A stretch of DNA of 64,000 nt from Anthoceros angustus (taxonomy: Eukaryota > Streptophyta > Anthocerotopsida > Anthocerotales > Anthocerotaceae): assembly GCA_010909165.1 (NCBI GenBank), contig VJWM01000196.1, positions 310,001-374,000 on the forward strand, written 5' to 3'. The number at the start of each line of letters is the position of its first letter. The stretch's first letter is position 1. Positions 24,150 to 34,900 of the stretch are shown here, in pieces. Under the pieces are notes generated by a model. That model had not been told where the DNA came from. It worked only from the letters and a program-made list of their open reading frames with translations, and did not search any database. The translations under genes were made by a program, and so were the position numbers.

Positions 24150-24290
24150 GCCATGATTACCCATGCCAACTTTGTCAGCGTATAGATGACCCAGCGTCTT
24201 CTTTGTGTGATGGTTGCAATGGCGGATTCCACTTATTTTGCCTCACTCCTCCAGCGGATGTGGGAAGTGTGGTATTGTCCTCGGTGTAGT
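24150..24290 (+). pseudogene. PHD finger at the C-terminus of element B polyprotein (first copy)
   Basis: The frame at 24089-24289 reads YPCQLCQRIDDP, then LCDGCNGGFHLFCLTPP. The cysteine/histidine spacing CX2C..CX2CX4HX2C is that of a PHD zinc finger, a reader of histone H3 tails. A short deletion lies between the first and second Cys pairs compared with the copy at 27374. In-frame text just before it (KDGRTLKDHM.. in the second copy) links it to the integrase C-terminus. Confidence 0.65.
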
Positions 24291-24345
24291 GGACAGGTGT
24301 TGCATCCTAGTGTGTCGTGGGCCTAGTCAAGCACAATCTGGGCTC

Positions 24346-24362
24346 AATCTTTGAGGGGATGA
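24346..24362 (+). other. Polypurine tract of element B
   Basis: The sequence tttgaggggatga directly precedes TGTAGACTTGC, the start of the LTR. The identical arrangement at 27578-27590 precedes the next LTR copy. Confidence 0.55.
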
Positions 24363-25016
24363 TGTAGACTTGCTTTTCTCTTGGGATGCCAACATTGAGC
24401 TCCATTTTATGTGAGAATTGGTTGAAGGGTGAGTGTCTTTGTTGAACTAGCATGATAGGATTCTATGAGCTGAATGACAAGAGTATAGAGGTGAGAGTTT
24501 TGGTCGGTGGTTGTTTTCCACGATATTGTCATGCCATAGTCCTTACACATGTAATTGCCAATTACAACTGAAGAGCATATAGATAAGCATGGTTGTTTAG
24601 GTAGAGAGCCTGCTGTGATGAATAAGCGAATGCAGCTTATTCACAATTAGGGTTAGAAGGCGTGGCCAGTCGAAATCGCTGCACTCGGTCATGGACGTGG
24701 GAGGCGGGAGCAAGATGGCGATCATGATGCGGATGCATGCGCGGGAGCTTGGACTCGATATAAAGCGCGGAGAGCAAGGCGGTAGGTGGTTGTTAGAGTC
24801 TTCGTTGCGCCATGACTAGTTATGGTAGCCACAATGAATCACATCAACTTTTGAGACAATCGAGTTTCTTTGCTATGCTTGAGTCACCACTTGAAAGCGA
24901 TCGTGGCGTTGCTTCTTTGTGACGATGAGCGCCAACCCCAAGCGAGACTCGGTGAGAATCGAGACTTCGTGTTGTGATCCGATCCTTTGTTTTGTTTCGA
25001 CCTACCTTTTTGATGA
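24363..25016 (+). repeat. LTR of element B (about 650 bp)
   Basis: The unit starts TGTAGACTTGCTTTTCTC after the polypurine tract and ends CCTACCTTTTTGATGA, where another copy starts at once (25017). The same unit is complete at 27591-28236 (646 bp). A TATA-like GATATAAAG at 24757-24765 is a plausible core promoter. The expected CA at the 3' end is not seen, so the exact right edge is uncertain. Confidence 0.6.
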
Positions 25017-25184
25017 TGTAGACTTGCTTTTCTCTTGGGATGCCAACATTGAGCTCCATTTTATGTGAGAATTGGTTGAAGACTGGTTTGAGTGTCTTTG
25101 TTGAACTAGCATGATAGGATTCCTATGAGCTGTTGAATGACAAGAGTATAGAGGTGAGAGTTTTGGTGGTTGTTTTCCGCGACG
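25017..25184 (+). repeat. Partial LTR of element B, interrupted
   Basis: This repeats the first 165 bp or so of the LTR and then switches, at ttgttttccgcgac, to LINE-like sequence. The same switch occurs at about 28410 and 29195. Confidence 0.6.
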
Positions 25185-26186
25185 GTGGGTGACATCATTG
25201 GCCGGGCACCTTGAGGCGCGGCTGAGATGCGGCATAGCCAAGCCTCTCTATCTGCTTTGGGGAGGCCTGGTGCAGTAGCCACGGAGGCCTCATGCTAGCG
25301 ACCTTTCTAGAGTTGGGCCTCTTTGCCTTCATCTTGCAAGCCTCCTGTTTTTTAATCATGGATTCTTGCATCTTGGGGCCTGGTCTTGGGCGTTGAGGAG
25401 GGGCCTTCCCTTTCGGTGCCATTGAGGATGGCTAGGGTATCTTTATCCTCCGAGGCTAGGGCTATCATACCTCACTTTTCCTCGTTCTCCGAGGTTGGAT
25501 TGCATATACTTTAAGCCTCCTTCCAGGAGAAGCAGTACGGGCAGACACAGCTGGCCCTTATCGTAGATTCCTCTATTCCCCAACCCACTTGAGCTCGCCT
25601 CTGCTCTTCCTCGGGGAATGGAGGAGGTTCAGGCTTCTTTTTCTACCTCAATGAGGTTCCGCTTGGGTGTGGTCCAACCCTTGGCTTGCTCTCTCTTGTC
25701 CTACAATGGAGCCCCTTGATGACTCAGGACCCACGGCTCGTTGCCCCTTGTGACGCGCTTATGCGCCATCCGCCATATTGTCATATTCTCGATAAGCGAT
25801 GGAGAGGGGCTTCTTGCCACATGGGCGCCCATACACTTTGCTCAGCGTTTCTCTCGGGGCTAATATGTTTTGGCTTGGGTGACCGAGGTTTACATTGCGG
25901 ATGTGGTAGTGCGGATGTGACCCTACTCGAGACGCTATTTGCGAGCATGTTATTATCAACCCTCCAAGTTGGGCGGCGGAGGGGTGTGCGACAACAAAGG
26001 TTCACAAGTACTCACCTCTACAGAAAAGCCACGCATTCATCCCCCTTGCCATTGAGTCCCACGGGGCCATGGGCAAGGATTTCTCCATGGTCATCAAGGG
26101 GCATGCTAAGGCTTACCTGCAAGAATGCGGTGGTCTTCCCTTCCTTGTGTGGTTGCCTTCTTGATGACAGTGTCATCGCCTTGCAG
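25185..26186 (+). pseudogene. LINE-like retroelement fragment 1
   Basis: Plus-strand translations resemble the C-terminal part of a non-LTR reverse transcriptase polyprotein: a PLRMARVSLSSEARAIIPHFSSFS block, LNEVPLG.GPTLGL, then LACYYQPSKLGG and a block around IHPPCH.VPRGH. The same text is cleaner at 29197-30345 and lies inverted at 61160-62260. It has been cut into by LTR sequence at 26187, where cttgcag runs straight into gcttgctttt of the LTR. Family assignment rests on remembered resemblance to lower-plant LINE-type RTs and is tentative. Confidence 0.4.
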
Positions 26187-26590
26187 GCTTGCTTTTCTCT
26201 TGGGATGCCAACATTGAGCTCCATTTTATGTGAGAATTGGTTGAAGGCTGAGTGTCTTTGTTGAACTAGCATGATAGGATTCTGTGAGCATTGAATGACA
26301 AGAGTATAGAGGTGAGAGTTTTGGTCAGTTGGTTGTTTTCCACGATATTGTCATGCCATAGTCCTTACACATCGGGTAATTGCCAATTACAATGAAAGCA
26401 TATAGATAAGCATGGTTGTTTAGGTAGAGCTTCTTTGTGATGAATAAGCGAATGCGACTTATTCACAATTAGGGTTAGAAGAGCGTGGTCGATCGCGCAC
26501 TCGGTCATGGACGTGGGAGGCGGGAGCAAGATGAGCGATCATGATGCGGATGCATGCGGGAGCTTGGACACGGCGATAAAAGCGCGGAGA
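26187..26590 (+). repeat. Partial LTR of element B
   Basis: LTR sequence from near its start (gcttgcttttctcttggg) to the TATA region (cggcgataaaagcgcgg near 26572). It then jumps at gttagagtcttcgttgca into integrase sequence equivalent to 23455. The junctions at both ends look like recombination or mis-assembly between repeats. Confidence 0.55.
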
Positions 26591-27590
26591 GCAAGGCGAT
26601 AGGTGGTTGTTAGAGTCTTCGTTGCATTGCTTGACAAGACTTCCAGAAGTACGTCTCAAGCTTTCGCAGCATGTGTTAGGCAGGTTTGGTAGGTATGTCG
26701 AGAATGGATGGACCAGTTACGAGTTCAGGAGAATTTCGAGATTTCTTTGGATTCGGCATTCATTGATCATCGGTGGACGGCGGGGACCATCCAGGTGATG
26801 GACTTCTTTGCGTTTGGTTCAAGCGATCAAACAAGGATTGAGGAAGTTACTTTACGGATGCCCAAGAGTGATTGGGACTGGCGTTGCCATACGTGGCTAT
26901 GGGCTATCGTGAGTAAACATGCTTCTTTGGCACATTTTCACCATATTTTTTACTCTTTGGCGTGATCCGGTGCCACGGTGGCTATTGCTAAGGATATACA
27001 ACGGTGGTAGACACTGGACAATCCATATGGGCTAAGGTGGTTGGTGAGCGTCTTTGCTTTATTTCGAGCTATGCCCATGGCTATGGCCAATCTCGTGCAC
27101 ATAGGGATTAACCCGTTATGCTTACACGTAGTGCAATTTCGGCCATGAAATTTCATGTGGGAGATTATGTGTACGTGACGGACCGATACATTGGAGACGT
27201 CAGCTAATCGCTATGTGCTGCGCATCAAGGAAATACTTGATAGTGGCGTTCTGGTGCTTCAGGGTAAGGATGGGCGCACTCTGAAAGATCACATGACCAA
27301 TTGCGCACCTTGCCATTTGCCGAATCTGGATTCCACAATTGTGACTGCAAACTGGATTCCGCCAAGTGATTACCCATGCCAACTTTGTCAACGTATAGAT
27401 GACCCAGAGCTGATGCTGCTGTGTGATGGTTGCAATGGCGGATTCCACTTATTTTGCCTCACTCCTCCAGCAGCGGATGTGCGGAAGAATTGTGGTATTG
27501 TCCTCGTGTAGTGAGAGGCTTGCATTCTTGGCATCTGGCTAATCGTGGGCCTAGTCAAGCACAATCTGGGCTCAATCTTTGAGGGGATGA
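26591..27590 (+). pseudogene. Second copy of element B integrase tail with PHD finger
   Basis: Parallel to 23455-24362. It includes integrase core text (LDSAFIDH then TAGTIQVMDF), SKHASLAHF near 26920, a C-terminal segment NRYVLRIKEILDSGVLVLQG at 27205 and LKDHMTNCAPCHLPNLDSTI. The PHD finger at 27374-27500 reads YPCQLCQRIDDPELMLLCDG, then CNGGFHLFCLTPPAADV. The stretch 27191-27511 is one open frame, so here the PHD finger is physically in frame with the integrase C-terminus. The usual last Cys pair of the finger (WYCPRC) is disrupted at about 27500. Confidence 0.75.
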
Positions 27591-28236
27591 TGTAGACTTG
27601 CTTTTCTCTTGGGATGCCAACATTGAGCTCCATTTTATGTGAGAATTGGTTGAAGGCGGGTGAGTGTCTTTGTTGAACTAGCATGATAGGATTCTGTGAG
27701 CTGAATGACAAGAGTATAGAGGTGAGAGTTTTGGTGTTGGTTGTTTTCCACGATACATCATGCCATAGTCCTTACACATCGGGTAATTGCCAATTACAAG
27801 CGAAGCATATAGATAAGCATGGTTGTTTAGGTAGAGAGCTTTCTTTGTGATGAATAAGCGAAACTTATTCACAATTAGGGTTAGAAGAGCGTGTGGTCGA
27901 TATTTTTCGGTCATGGACGTGGGAGCAAGATGGCGATCATGATGCGGATCTGCATGCGGGAGCTTGGACACGGCGATAAAAGCGCGGAGCAAGGCGGTAG
28001 GTGGTTGTTAGAGTCTTCGTTCTGGCAACTAGTTATGGTAGCCACAATGAATCACATCAACTTTTGAGACAATGCAGTTTCTTTGCTATGCTTGAGTCAC
28101 CACTTGAAAGCGATCGTGGCGTTGCTTCTTTGTGACGATGAGCGCCAACCCCAAGCGAGACTCGGTGAGAATCGTGTTACAGAGACTCGTGTTGTGATCC
28201 GATCCTTTGTTTTGTTTCGACCTACCTTTTTGATGA
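27591..28236 (+). repeat. LTR of element B (second complete copy)
   Basis: A complete 646 bp copy between the polypurine tract at 27578-27590 and the next LTR start at 28237. It differs from 24363-25016 mainly by short indels (for example gtgagctgaatgac here against atgagctgttgaatgac in other copies). Confidence 0.6.
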
Positions 28237-28414
28237 TGTAGACTTGCTTTTCTCTTGGGATGCCAACATTGAGCTCCATTTTATGTGAGAATTGGTTGAA
28301 GACTGGCTGGAGTGTGCTGTTGAACTAGCATGATAGGATTCCTGCAGAACTGTTGAATGACAAGAGTATAGAGGTGAGAGTTTTGGTCAGCTGGTTGTTT
28401 TCCACGACAGCTGG
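28237..28414 (+). repeat. Partial LTR of element B
   Basis: The first 170 bp or so of the LTR, switching to LINE-like sequence after gttgttttccacgac. Confidence 0.55.
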
Positions 28415-28778
28415 GTGACATCATTGGCCCGGGCACCTTCGAGAGCGCCGCTGGGGATCTGGCATAGCAGCAAGCCTCTCTATCTATCGCTTTTGGGAGG
28501 CACAGGTCTGTTAGCCACGGAGGCCTCTGTGCTAGCGACCTTTCTAGGGAGTTGGGGCCTCTTTGCCTTCATCTTGCAAGCCTCCTGTTTTTTTAATCAT
28601 GGATTCTTGCATCTTGGGGGCCCTGGTCTTGGGCGTTGAGGAGGGGGCCTTCCCTTTGCAGGTGCCATTGAGGATGGCTAGGGTATCTTTATCCTCCGAG
28701 GCTAGGGCTATCATACCTCACTTTTCCTCGTTCTCCGAGGTTGGATTGCATATACTTTAAGCCTCCTTCCAGGAGAAG
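28415..28778 (+). pseudogene. LINE-like retroelement fragment 2
   Basis: This matches 25185-25540 and 29197-29550. It ends at ccttccaggagaagcgatgc, where sequence returns to the LTR (aaggcggtaggtggttgttagag). It is the shortest of the three plus-strand fragments. Confidence 0.4.
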
Positions 28779-29196
28779 CGATGCAAGGCGGTAGGTGGTT
28801 GTTAGAGTCTTCGTTGCAAGCGACTAGTTATGGTAGCCAATGAATCACATCAACTTTTGAGACAATCGAGTTTCTTTTCTTATGCTTGAGTCACCACTTG
28901 AAAGCGATGTTGGCGTTGCTTCTTTGTGACGATGAGCGCCAACCCCAAGCGAGACTCGGTGAGAATCGTGTTCGAGACTCGTGTTGTGATCCGATCCTTT
29001 GTTTTGTTTGACCTACCTTTTTGATGATGTAGACTTGCTTTTCTCTTGGGATGCCAACATTGAGCTCCATTTTATGTGAGAATTGGTTGAAGGCGGGTAT
29101 GTCTTTGTTGAACTAGCATGATAGGATTCTGTGAGCATTGAATGACAAGAGTATAGAGGTGAGAGTTTTGGTGTTGGTTGTTTTCCACGCAATTTG
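28779..29196 (+). repeat. LTR tail plus next LTR head of element B
   Basis: 28779-29027 is the second half of the LTR (after the TATA box). 29028-29196 is the first part of another LTR. The head-to-tail LTR junction tttttgatgatgtagac is the same as at 25016 and 28236. Confidence 0.55.
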
Positions 29197-30510
29197 GGTG
29201 ACATCATTGGCCGGGCACCTTGAGGCGCGGGGATGCAGCATGGCAAGCCTCTCTGTCTATCGCTTTTGGGAGGCACAGTGCAGTAGCCACGGAGGCCTGA
29301 CTGCTGTGACCTTTCTAGGAGTTGGGGCCTCTTTGCCTTCATCTTGCAAGCCTCCTGTTTTTTAATCATGGATTCTTGCATCTTGGGGAATACAGTCTTG
29401 GGCGTTGAGGAGGGGCCTTCCCTTTGCAGGTGCCATTGAGGATGGCTGGGGTATCTTTATCCTCAGGGGCTAGGGCTATCATACCTCACTTTTCCTCGTT
29501 CTCAGGGTTGGATTGCATATACTTTAAGCCTCCTTCCGGGAGAAGCGATGCAGGCGGTTGGTGGCCCTTATCGTAGATTCCTCTATTCCCCAACCCACTT
29601 GAGCTCGCCTCTGCTCTTCCTCGGGGAATGGAGGAGGTTCCGGCTTCTTTTTCTACCTCAATGAGGTTCCGCTTGGGTGTGGTCCAACCCTTGGCTTGCT
29701 CTCTCTTGTCCTACAACTGTGGAGCCCCCCTTGATGACTCTGGGACCCACCTGGCTCGTTGCCCCGCTGGCGGGCAGCGCTACGCATGACGCCATCCGCC
29801 ATATTGTCATATTCTCGATAGCGATGGAGAGGGGCTTCTTGCCCTGTAGGGAGCGCCCATACACTTTGCTCAACGGCGTTTCTCTCAGGGCTAATATGTT
29901 TTTGGCTTGGGGTGACCAGGTTTCTGTTGCGGATGTGGTAGTGCGGATGTGACCCTACTCGAGACGCTATTTGCGAGCATGTTATTATCAACCCTCCAAG
30001 TTGGGCGGCGGAGGGGTGTGCGACAACAAAGGTTCACAAGTACTCACCTCTACAGAAAAGCCACGCATTCATCCCCCTTGCCATTGAGTCCCACGGGGCC
30101 ATGGGCAAGGATTTCTCCATGGTCATCAAGGGCTGTGCTAAGGCTTACCACAACTGCAAGAATGCGGTGGGTCTTCCCCTTCCTTGTGTGGTTGCCTTCT
30201 TCAGGCGACAGGTGTCCATCGCCTTGCAGAGGGCGTTGGCCAACGCAATGTATAGGACGGCAACAAGCGCAGAGGATGCACCATCTTTGGCATCGGCAGT
30301 AGGGAGGCCCTTTCATATCCCAAACCACGACATTATCGAGCAATAGGTAGTTTGAAAATAAGCGACCGCGTGGGCTAGGGCCCCTTGGCCTGGTACTCCC
30401 TTAAGGGTTGTTCCTCTTCGTTTTGGGGTAGATGGGACTTCCCATCTCTTTTTCCTATATAAAGTCTCCATTTTATTATATCTTATTAAGTAAAGTAGAC
30501 CCACACTCTA
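29197..30510 (+). pseudogene. LINE-like retroelement fragment 3 with 3' end
   Basis: The cleanest plus-strand copy. A frame from about 29800 to 30345 reads VADVVVRM, then IPLAIESHGAMGKDFSMVIK, GCAKAYHNCKNAVGLPLPC, VAFFRRQVSIALQRALANAM, and ends in a stop after GRPFHIPNHDIIEQ. This resembles the C-terminal nuclease-like region that follows RT in some lower-plant LINE-type elements (ETYG-type block, here ESHG). About 150 bp of 3' flank ends in AT-rich sequence near 30500 without a clear poly(A). The inverted relative at 61020-62850 retains part of the RT. Confidence 0.45.
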
Positions 30511-30948
30511 AATTAGGTTAAATAAACTGATAATAAAGTGAAGAATAAAAAATTCACTAGGTACCTCAATTTAATAGGGAAGTATAACGTCAACAGGCAA
30601 TGCAGAATCATCGCGAATTTTGATGCGCGACGTTTGAATCGTTCACAGCTTCGGGAACGTTTCGTCCGATTCGTTACGTTCATGCGATTCGGTAACCAAG
30701 GGCAGTGCCATTTTCGGAGAGCAAGGCTGGCGCTGTACTGTTCGTCCCAGGGGTGCAGGGGACCGCGCCCTGCTCCTTGTAGTGTGTAGGAGTATACATT
30801 AGTTCATCCTCTGCTTCAGCACAGCACTGTCAGTAGCATGCCGTTAGGGGAGTGTCCCTGCGCAAATGCCCTTGATTCTTGAAGGGGCTGGAGTGGTGCC
30901 TGAGCTTTTGATGCCCTAACGCCTTTGTTCTTCGAACTTTTTCCTACG
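30511..30948. other. Intergenic and presumed 5' region of CYP51
   Basis: No gene was recognised. The composition changes from repeat to unique sequence here. No convincing TATA box was seen before the CYP51 start; the 5' UTR probably lies at about 30800-30948. Confidence 0.3.
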
Positions 30949-32838
30949 ATGGTGGCACGGGTAGCGGATCTGCTGAAAGGGAGTAGCGTGCCATGGATCT
31001 TGGGAACTCTAGTGATTGCCACGGTCCTGGTTTTCCTTTTCTCTTCCAGGAAATCGTCGCAGAAGTATCCGCCCGTGGTGTCCACCCTGCCGCTTATTGG
31101 TGGCTTTCTCAAGTTTCTTGGAGGTCCCATTGTCCTGATCAGGGAGCAGTACGAGAAGTTGGGAAGCGTTTTCACCGTTAGAGTCCTTACCAAGAACATC
31201 ACTATCCTGGTTGGTCCGGAGGTTTCCACTCACTTCTTCAAAGCGTCCGAGGCCGATCTGAGTCAAAAGGAGGTGTACCAGTTCAATGTTCCTACATTTG
31301 GCAAGGGCGTCGTTTTTGATGTGGACTATTCCGTCCGCATGGAGCAGTTTCGCTTCTTTACCGAGGCCCTGAAAGTGAGTGCAATGAAGAAGTACGTCGA
31401 GTACATGATTGAGGAGGCACAGGTAGCTTCTCTTCTATCTTGGGATGTGACATCTCAGTCAATCACAATTTGTGTAATGCTGCTGCATGCTGGACTTGCC
31501 TGACAACAACAGGTGTAGGGTCTTGTGAAAGTTTCGTTAGTCTGTGTCATGCAGCCACCTCTGGTTGTTGGTCGTGTTCTAGCCGGAGTTTTGCCAAATT
31601 TGCCCTTGTTTGGTAGTGGATATGATCCCCTGCTGCATGGGAGTCACATTGTCATGTGTCTCGGAACTTCTGTACAACAGTCAGTTCTGTTAACAATTTG
31701 GATGCTCGATGGCTGCAGTTGTACTTCTCCTCCTGGGGTGAAGAAGGGGAGGTAGACTTGAAAGCGGAACTTGAAAAGCTTATTATCCTGACAGCTAGCA
31801 GGTGCCTGTTAGGAAGTGAAGTTAGAAACCAGCTGTTTGACAACGTGAACAATCTCTTTCATGATCTTGACAATGGGATGCAGCCCATCAGTGTGATCTT
31901 TCCGTATCTGCCAATTCCTGCTCACAAGCGCCGTGATAAAGCTCGTCAAGAGTTGGCAGATGTTTTTGCTAAGATTATCAGAGGCAGGAAGGCTTCTGGC
32001 AAGAGAGAAACTGACATGCTGCAGACATTCATCGACTCAAAGTATAGGACGTCAGGGCGGTCAACAACTGAAGAGGAATGCACAGGGCTGTTGATTGCAG
32101 CTCTCTTTGCTGGGCAGCACACAAGTTCGATTACGTCAACGTGGACTGGTGCTTACCTGATTAGGTATGCCATTTTGATGCTTGGGGGTGGTTGGGTCTG
32201 TGGCTGCAACAAAGCTGTATGTCTTTCTAGAGGAGGTTTTGACCCATGTTTTTGCCAATGCTTTGTTGTCTGTGCGCAGCAATAAGCAGTACCTGAAGCT
32301 AGCCGTGGAGGAGCAGCAGGATGTGATGAAACGCCATGGAAGTAGCCTGGATTACGACATTCTGAGTGAAATGGACTTCCTTCACAGGGGCATGAAGGAG
32401 GCTCTGCGTCTTCACCCTCCGCTCATCTTGCTTATGCGCTATAACCACACTGATTTCAGTGTCACAACCAAGGATGGAAAGGAATATGTAATACCAAAGG
32501 GTCATATTGTGGCGACCTCACCAGCGTTTGCCAACCGGCTTTCTCATGTTTACAAAGATCCAAACACCTATGATCCCAGCCGTTTTGCTCCACCTCGGGA
32601 GGAGGATAAGGTTGCTGGAGGGTTTTCTTACATTGCTTTTGGCGGTGGAAGGCACGGTTGCTTGGGTGAGACTTTTGCGTACATGCAAGTGAAGACAATC
32701 TGGAGCATTCTTCTTCGCAATTTTGAATTTGATCTCATTGGCCCATTTCCGGAAATAGACTGGAATGCCATGGTGGTTGGTCCGAAAGGCAAAGTACCAG
32801 CTCGGTACAAGCGAAGGATTCTCTTCCCGGCAGAGTGA
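30949..32838 (+). CDS. CYP51: CYP51 sterol 14-alpha-demethylase (obtusifoliol demethylase)
   Basis: Three exons, 30949-31422, 31719-32164 and 32280-32838, join in phase to 492 codons plus a stop; plant CYP51s are about 490 aa. Both introns are GT..AG (296 and 115 bp). Residues 1-30 form an N-terminal membrane anchor (WILGTLVIATVLVFLF). The I-helix oxygen-binding motif AGQHTSS, the K-helix ExxR (KEALRLHP), a PERF-like DPSRF and the heme-binding FGGGRHGCLG with its axial cysteine are all present, and the C-terminus is WNAMVVGPKGKVPARYKRR. The enzyme removes the 14-alpha-methyl group of obtusifoliol in phytosterol synthesis on the ER, with a P450 reductase. The start at 30949 gives the usual anchor; an upstream TTG is not needed. 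The frame is intact throughout, in contrast with the neighbouring repeats. Confidence 0.96.
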
Positions 32839-33199
32839 AAGTGGCGGATGCTCTGATACTACCAGTGACTTCTCCCATCGTCGTCACTGAGTCTTCAACA
32901 GTGATTTCAACAGCCTCAGCCTGTTAGCATGACTTCACGGCCCAGCAGTGCACGCTTAGTTCGGCCTGTTGTTGCCTCAGACTGCGGTTCCTCGACTTTC
33001 TTGTTTCGTGGCCCAGTATTTTACTTCCTGGTGCTTTCTGTTGGATACGGAATCCAGGATGTGTCTAGGTGACTTTGGTGTTGGGGGGGACGGCCGACAT
33101 GTTGCGAAACTTTAGTGTCCGTTGTTCGCAGTGTGGACGCCTTGACCCAGGTGGAGCGAGATGCGGATTTTTTTGGAAATGTCGTTCATCCTTTTTTTC
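32839..33199. other. Convergent 3' region between CYP51 and the coiled-coil gene
   Basis: No open frame of note. It holds the 3' UTR of CYP51 and that of the minus-strand gene ending at 33200. No clear polyadenylation signal was picked out. Confidence 0.3.
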
Positions 33200-34900
33200 T
33201 TACAATGGCATTTGCAGGAGATGACATGCCTGTTCTTGAAATAGTTGAGTTGTCTGGCTCAGATTATTCTGCAGTTTTTTGAGTTCTGCCTTGAGTTGCA
33301 GGATTGCCATATCTTTTGTCTCCAATGCAGCCTTCACACGTTCGGCCAGACAATCTATGTCATGCATCTGCAGGCAATAGAAGGCCATATCAAAGAGTAT
33401 GAAAGCTGTGCAAACAATATTATTGTTGGCAGGACATCGTGGGCTTCACCTTTTGCTGTTTGTACGCCACTACTGCCATGGCATGTTTCTCTTCATGCTC
33501 TTTCCTCTCCTCCTCCCAGTGAGCTTTTCTCTCGGCAAGCTCTTTATCTGTGCGATGATCAGGAAATTAATGACCTGTCTGCCACGCTGTATGAGGTTAC
33601 GTTCCATGTGTAGGAGTAATCTCACTTAAGTTTGCAATTCTCTCCTGGTGCATCCTGTCAAAGCATTGCAGCTTCAATTTCCACTCCTCCTCCTGTCACT
33701 TACCAAGTCACTGGCCCGTGTCACAGCAAGGAGTGGATGGGTTCCCAGGAGTGCATCGGTTTCCAAAAAGTAGATTGGTCCAGATTTAGGTCAAGCACAG
33801 GCTGCCGACCTTTTGTTGGTGGTAGGCTCGGGCTTCTTCCATCTTGGAAGACACAGAAGCAAGTTCCCCTTCCAGGCGACCCGCCTGATCTCTCCATGCC
33901 TCGTTGGTGGAGACCTCCCTCATCAGTTTGCTTTGTGTCTGTTGAGAATGAACGATAGTGCCGGCTCCTTATAGATTTTACTTGGCTGCAAACTTCTAGA
34001 GTTCAGTAGGAGCCATTCTGACCTTGTTGAAGTGCCCCTGATGCTCTTGTGTGAGAGATGCGATTCTGGCCTCGTAGGTCGCTCGCAGAGTTTGCAGGAT
34101 CCGCTGGTGCTCTTCTTCATCACGTCGGCATTTGTCATCGAAAGCTTCCTGTCTGGCTCCGATCTCCTGATGCATTAAATGGTCTGAGGGAAAGTCTGCG
34201 CGCGTTGCTCTCAGCGGATCACTATTAGACAGGACATTAGTTACCTTGGTGAGCCTTTCCGTTTGCTCCGAAAATTGAGCTTCAAGACTGCGACACCTTC
34301 CGTCGAAGAACTGGAGGCGCGCCTCCAGTTTCTTTCTCTGCTTTACGTTCTCCAGCTTCAATGCTTCGATCTTCTTCACCTTCCTTTTCAATTTCTCTTG
34401 AAGTGCTTGCACCTCTTTCTGCCACCGCGGTCACATGCGCACGGTACTAGTGTTTCAGCTTCTGAAATTGCAATGCTTTAAATTTGTCCCCGGCCCGAGA
34501 GCTAGCCTAGGCCCTAGCCTGTGCCCCTGCCAAGCACACGTCTCAGAGATCTTCACCTCATGCTCCATCTGTGCCTGGATTCGAATCACTTGCAGTGCCG
34601 CAGGTTCTTCGATGAGACAAGCGATGCCCGCCACAGTAGCGCATTTGTCACTGCATTTGATGGACCCATCCCAGTCCCTCCTGATTTGAAGTCCCTGCGT
34701 CGTGGAAGGCCGCAGCGAGGGGCAGGCCGTGGACTCGCTTCCCAACAAAGGCGGCCTTGAGCTCAGATTGGAGCGCACTTGCGATCTCAACGCCTGGACA
34801 GACACCTTCAGTTGCTGGTACCTCTGAATCTTCTCCCCCAGAGTTTCTTTTTCGGCCATGCTGTCTGCTTTTGTCGGGAACGTCATGTCAAGAGCCGGCG
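33200..34900 (-). CDS. Coiled-coil protein, C-terminal part; resembles centriolar CEP131/AZI1
   Basis: Six 3' exons join in phase on the minus strand: 34418-34245, 34166-34023, 33938-33810, 33692-33626, 33547-33450 and 33367-33200 (stop). All have GT..AG borders and together give 259 residues. The product is almost entirely charged coiled coil: KLKRKVKKIEALKLENVKQR, LQFFDGRCRSLEAQFSEQTE, ARQEAFDDKCRRDEEEHQRI, WKLKLQCFDRMHQERIANL, ERKAHWEEERKEHEEKHA, ERVKAALETKDMAILQLKAE. Upstream pieces (AEKETLGEKIQRYQQLKVSV near 34860; QVIRIQAQMEHE near 34580) look like earlier exons, but their borders were not resolved and no N-terminal part was found beyond about 35000. Either the gene is 5'-truncated or upstream exons are missing. 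The resemblance to CEP131, a basal-body and cilium protein, is from memory of the family's C-terminal coil and is tentative. Confidence 0.6.

Larger units (their letters stand above)
18650..25016 (+). mobile_element. Element B: Ty3/gypsy retrotransposon with methyltransferase-like and PHD domains
   Basis: Reading rightwards: gag zinc knuckle (18845-18886), retropepsin-like block (19719-19900), C5-cytosine-methyltransferase-like domain (20410-21305), an unassigned linker, RT (21660-22214), RNase H (to about 22870), integrase (22900-23940), PHD finger (24150-24290), polypurine tract and LTR (24363-25016). RT before integrase makes it gypsy-type. The 5' LTR and first part of gag are missing, cut off where the LTR of element A begins at 18646. 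Nearly every domain carries frame breaks, so this copy is dead or badly called. The wording of the RT, RNase H and integrase blocks is close from end to end to one element type, so the domains belong together rather than being chance neighbours. Confidence 0.75.

Noticed and set aside
31423-31503. Extension of CYP51 exon 1 into an 81-base in-frame tail
   Set aside because: It reads through a good GT donor at 31423. Joining 31422 to 31719 restores the conserved CYP51 sequence and phase.
34570-34610. Possible tRNA T-loop (ggattcgaatc)
   Set aside because: No acceptor stem or anticodon arm could be built around it, and it lies in the coiled-coil gene.
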